This document shows, piece by piece, positions 42,281 through 64,000 of a stretch of DNA of 64,000 bases; position 1 is the stretch's first letter, and every line of letters begins with the position of its first letter. Made by a program: the position numbers and the translations under genes. The notes under the pieces are model-generated. The model did no database searches, had not been told where the DNA came from, and saw only the letters and a program-made list of their open reading frames with translations. This DNA comes from Streptomyces cacaoi (GTDB lineage Bacteria > Actinomycetota > Actinomycetes > Streptomycetales > Streptomycetaceae). Location: contig NZ_BJMM01000003.1 of NCBI RefSeq assembly GCF_006539165.1, positions 434,001-498,000 on the forward strand. The letters are read 5' to 3'.

Positions 42281-42323
42281 GGGCCGTGTGCGCGGAGGCG
42301 GACCGCCTCCGCGCACACGGCCC
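42281..42323. terminator. Very strong terminator after cebG
   Basis: Perfect 20-base-pair stem (42281-42300 pairs with 42304-42323) closed by a 3-base loop, directly after cebG. It should end the cebEFG transcript or leave only limited read-through into bglC, which has its own CebR box. The stem also protects the 3' end from exonucleases. Confidence 0.85.
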
Positions 42324-42459
42324 GGCGCGCCGCACCGGGCAACGCCGTCCCACGGCGTGCCGTACCGGACGGCGTGCCGTCCCACGGCCCCGGTACCGGC
42401 CGTCACCACCGCACACCAACGACCGTCCGAATCGGGCCGGTTGACCACCGGCGCCATGA

Positions 42460-42472
42460 TGGGAGCGCTCCG

Positions 42473-42473
<1 letters not shown>
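42460..42473. promoter_or_regulatory. CebR operator overlapping the bglC ribosome binding site
   Basis: TGGGAGCGCTCCGA, 12 of 14 matching the CebR consensus. The GGGAG of the box is also the only plausible ribosome binding site, and the last base of the box is the A of the bglC start codon. Confidence 0.8.
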
Positions 42474-43942
<1,469 letters not shown>

Positions 43943-43973
43943 GCGGACGGGGCGGCACCACGGCCGTCCCTCC

Positions 43974-44025
43974 CGGAACACCGGCCCCGCCCCGCCCGCC
44001 GAGGGGGCGGGGCCGCGGTGCTCCG
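43974..44025. terminator. Terminator after bglC
   Basis: Perfect 11-base-pair inner stem GGCCCCGCCCC / GGGGCGGGGCC (43983-43993 with 44004-44014), 10-base loop, extended outward by an imperfect stem CGGAACACC / GGTGCTCCG (43974 and 44025 are the outer ends). It separates the cellobiose locus from the polyene cluster. Confidence 0.8.
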
Positions 44026-44099
44026 GGCCGAAGTCTCGGAAATTCCTTAGCCCGTTGCGTGATTCGGTGAGCGCGCCCAGCACTGTGAAAGGGGACGGG

Positions 44100-45134
44100 A
44101 TGTCCAAGCGCGCGCTGATCACCGGAATCACCGGTCAGGACGGTTCCTACCTGGCCGAGCACCTGTTGCAGCAGGGGTACCAGGTGTGGGGCTTGACCCG
44201 GGGGCAGGCCAACCCCCGCAAGGACCGGGTGAGCAGACTGATCCCGGAACTGCAATTCGTCAGCGGGGACCTGATGGACCAGGGCAGCCTCGTGGCGGCC
44301 GTGGACGTCGTACAGCCCGACGAGATCTACAACCTCGGTGCCATCTCCTTCGTCCCCATGTCCTGGCAGCAGGCCGAACTCGTCACCGAGGTCAACGGCA
44401 CCGGCGTGCTGCGGATGCTGGAGGCGGTCCGGATGGTGAGCGGGTTCGGCAGGTCGGCCGGGCGGGACCCGTCCGGGCAGATCCGCTTCTACCAGGCGTC
44501 GTCCTCGGAGATGTTCGGCCAGGTCGTGGAGAGCCCGCAGAGCGAGCTGACCTCCTTCCACCCCCGCAGCCCCTACGGCGTCGCCAAGGCGTACGGCCAC
44601 TACATCACCCAGAACTACCGCGAGTCGTTCGGCATGTACGGCGTCTCCGGCATCCTGTTCAACCACGAATCGCCGCGCCGCGGCGCCGAGTTCGTCACGC
44701 GCAAGATCTCCCTCGCGGTGGCCCAGATCAAGCTCGGGCTCCAGGACAAGCTGGCGCTGGGCAACCTCGACGCCGTACGCGACTGGGGCTTCGCGGGGGA
44801 CTATGTGCGCGCCATGCACCTGATGCTGAGTCAGGACAGCCCCGCCGACTACGTCATCGGCACCGGCCGGATGCACTCCGTGCGGGAGGCCGCCCGCATC
44901 GCCTTCGAGTGCGTGGGGCTGGACTGGGAGCAGCACGTCGTCGTCGACCCGGCGCTGGTGCGCCCCGCCGAGGTCGAGACCCTCTGCGCGGACTGCGGCA
45001 AGGCCCGTGAGGTCCTCGGCTGGGAACAGACCGTCGAATTCCCCGAACTGATCCAGATGATGGTCGAGTCCGACCTCCGGATGGCCGGACAGACCCGCGA
45101 TCACGGCAAGCTCCTCACCGCGGCGAGCTGGTAG
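44100..45134 (+). CDS. GDP-mannose 4,6-dehydratase (mycosamine pathway)
   Basis: A 344-residue short-chain dehydrogenase-type enzyme that converts GDP-mannose to GDP-4-keto-6-deoxy-mannose. Motifs: NADP-binding TGITGQDGSYLAEHLL at the N-terminus, IYNLGAISFVPMSW, the Ser of ASSSEMFG, and the Tyr/Lys of SPYGVAKAY. FNHESPRRGAEFVTRKI is the family signature. It ends 208 bases before a polyene-type PKS gene; in nystatin and amphotericin clusters the NysDIII/AmphDIII gene occupies the same position and starts mycosamine synthesis. GAAAGGGGA precedes the ATG. The role in mycosamine synthesis is inferred from the neighbour. Confidence 0.9.
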   Translation: MSKRALITGITGQDGSYLAEHLLQQGYQVWGLTRGQANPRKDRVSRLIPELQFVSGDLMDQGSLVAAVDVVQPDEIYNLGAISFVPMSWQQAELVTEVNGTGVLRMLEAVRMVSGFGRSAGRDPSGQIRFYQASSSEMFGQVVESPQSELTSFHPRSPYGVAKAYGHYITQNYRESFGMYGVSGILFNHESPRRGAEFVTRKISLAVAQIKLGLQDKLALGNLDAVRDWGFAGDYVRAMHLMLSQDSPADYVIGTGRMHSVREAARIAFECVGLDWEQHVVVDPALVRPAEVETLCADCGKAREVLGWEQTVEFPELIQMMVESDLRMAGQTRDHGKLLTAASW

Positions 45135-45202
45135 CCCGCGGCATCACTAGGGATTTCCACGTCGTGGCCCGCCGACACTGAGCGCGTGGCGTGCGGGAAG
45201 CC

Positions 45203-45238
45203 GGGCAGCGCCCTGCAACGGGGCAGCGCCCTCCAGCG
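45203..45238. repeat. Two 18-base imperfect tandem repeats before the PKS gene
   Basis: Units GGGCAGCGCCCTGCAACG and GGGCAGCGCCCTCCAGCG, adjacent, 16 of 18 bases identical. They lie about 105 bases upstream of the PKS start codon. Each unit holds a short self-complementary GGGC-AGC-GCCC. The function is unknown. Confidence 0.5.
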
Positions 45239-45342
45239 GGGTGCGCGGACGACTCAGTCGCTGTGGATCAGCCGTTCCGAGTGCCGGATGCCCACATCGA
45301 ATCCTCTGCCGTCCGCCGGTCTTGAGATGGGTTGAGTTGACA

Positions 45343-64000
<18,658 letters not shown>

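Noticed and set aside
45203..45238. Tandem 18-base repeats as possible CRISPR or origin iterons
   Set aside because: Only two adjacent imperfect units with no spacers; not a CRISPR array, and no replication gene is nearby.

Overview
The window is chromosomal DNA from a high-GC actinomycete, almost certainly Streptomyces or a close relative. Codon third positions are almost all G or C, GTG starts are common, genes are often linked by GTGA/ATGA overlaps, and the content is typical of the genus: a CebEFG/BglC cellobiose locus, MocR, IclR and LysR regulators, a cyclodipeptide synthase and a giant modular type I polyketide synthase (PKS). I saw no rRNA, tRNA, CRISPR array or intact insertion sequence.

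Regions. (1) 1-14136 is mostly housekeeping and accessory: an MFS exporter cut by the left edge, an alpha/beta hydrolase, a glycerophosphodiesterase, a divergent aldo/keto reductase-LysR pair with a palindromic operator, a YczE membrane protein opposite a MocR regulator, an FtsK-like protein with a lysine-less Walker A behind a 64-aa membrane protein, a sigma-region-4-like protein with a disordered N-terminus, and a DJ-1-led four-gene operon. (2) 14176-20149 holds an NCS1 permease and a LysR regulator followed by a decayed catabolic operon: flavin reductase, RidA and M20 amidohydrolase are frameshifted or truncated while the DUF1028 gene between them is open. It ends in a strong hairpin. (3) 20258-23385 holds a secreted trypsin-like protease, a frameshifted unknown gene, and a divergent TetR/NmrA pair with twin GC-rich palindromes in the promoter. 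(4) 23757-29588 is a four-gene acyl-CoA operon (thioesterase, acyl-CoA dehydrogenase, NDP-forming acyl-CoA synthetase, crotonase) opposite an IclR regulator. (5) 29632-33172 holds a lipoprotein serine hydrolase and a two-component system.

(6) 33592-36324 is the most distinctive locus: a cyclodipeptide synthase (NYH type, all catalytic residues visible), a P450 that strongly resembles mycobacterial CYP121 (mycocyclosin synthase), and an NIPY-motif methyltransferase, in one compact operon. A small DUF6092-like gene and a nitroreductase lie just beyond it. The operon plausibly makes a cyclodipeptide, crosslinks or oxidises it, and methylates it.

(7) 37609-43942 is the cellobiose/cello-oligosaccharide locus cebR-cebE-cebF-cebG-bglC. 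TGGGAGCGCTCCCA-type CebR boxes lie before cebE and over the bglC ribosome binding site, and strong terminators follow cebG and bglC.

(8) 44100-64000 starts a polyene macrolide cluster: a GDP-mannose 4,6-dehydratase (mycosamine route) and then a PKS gene that runs off the right edge. Its first four modules are KS-AT(malonyl)-DH-KR-ACP, KS-AT(malonyl)-KR-ACP, KS-AT(methylmalonyl)-KR-ACP and KS-AT(malonyl)-(KR). This is the pattern known for the start of the NysI/AmphI-type subunit, which sets the last polyene double bond and the methyl branch later oxidised to a carboxylate.
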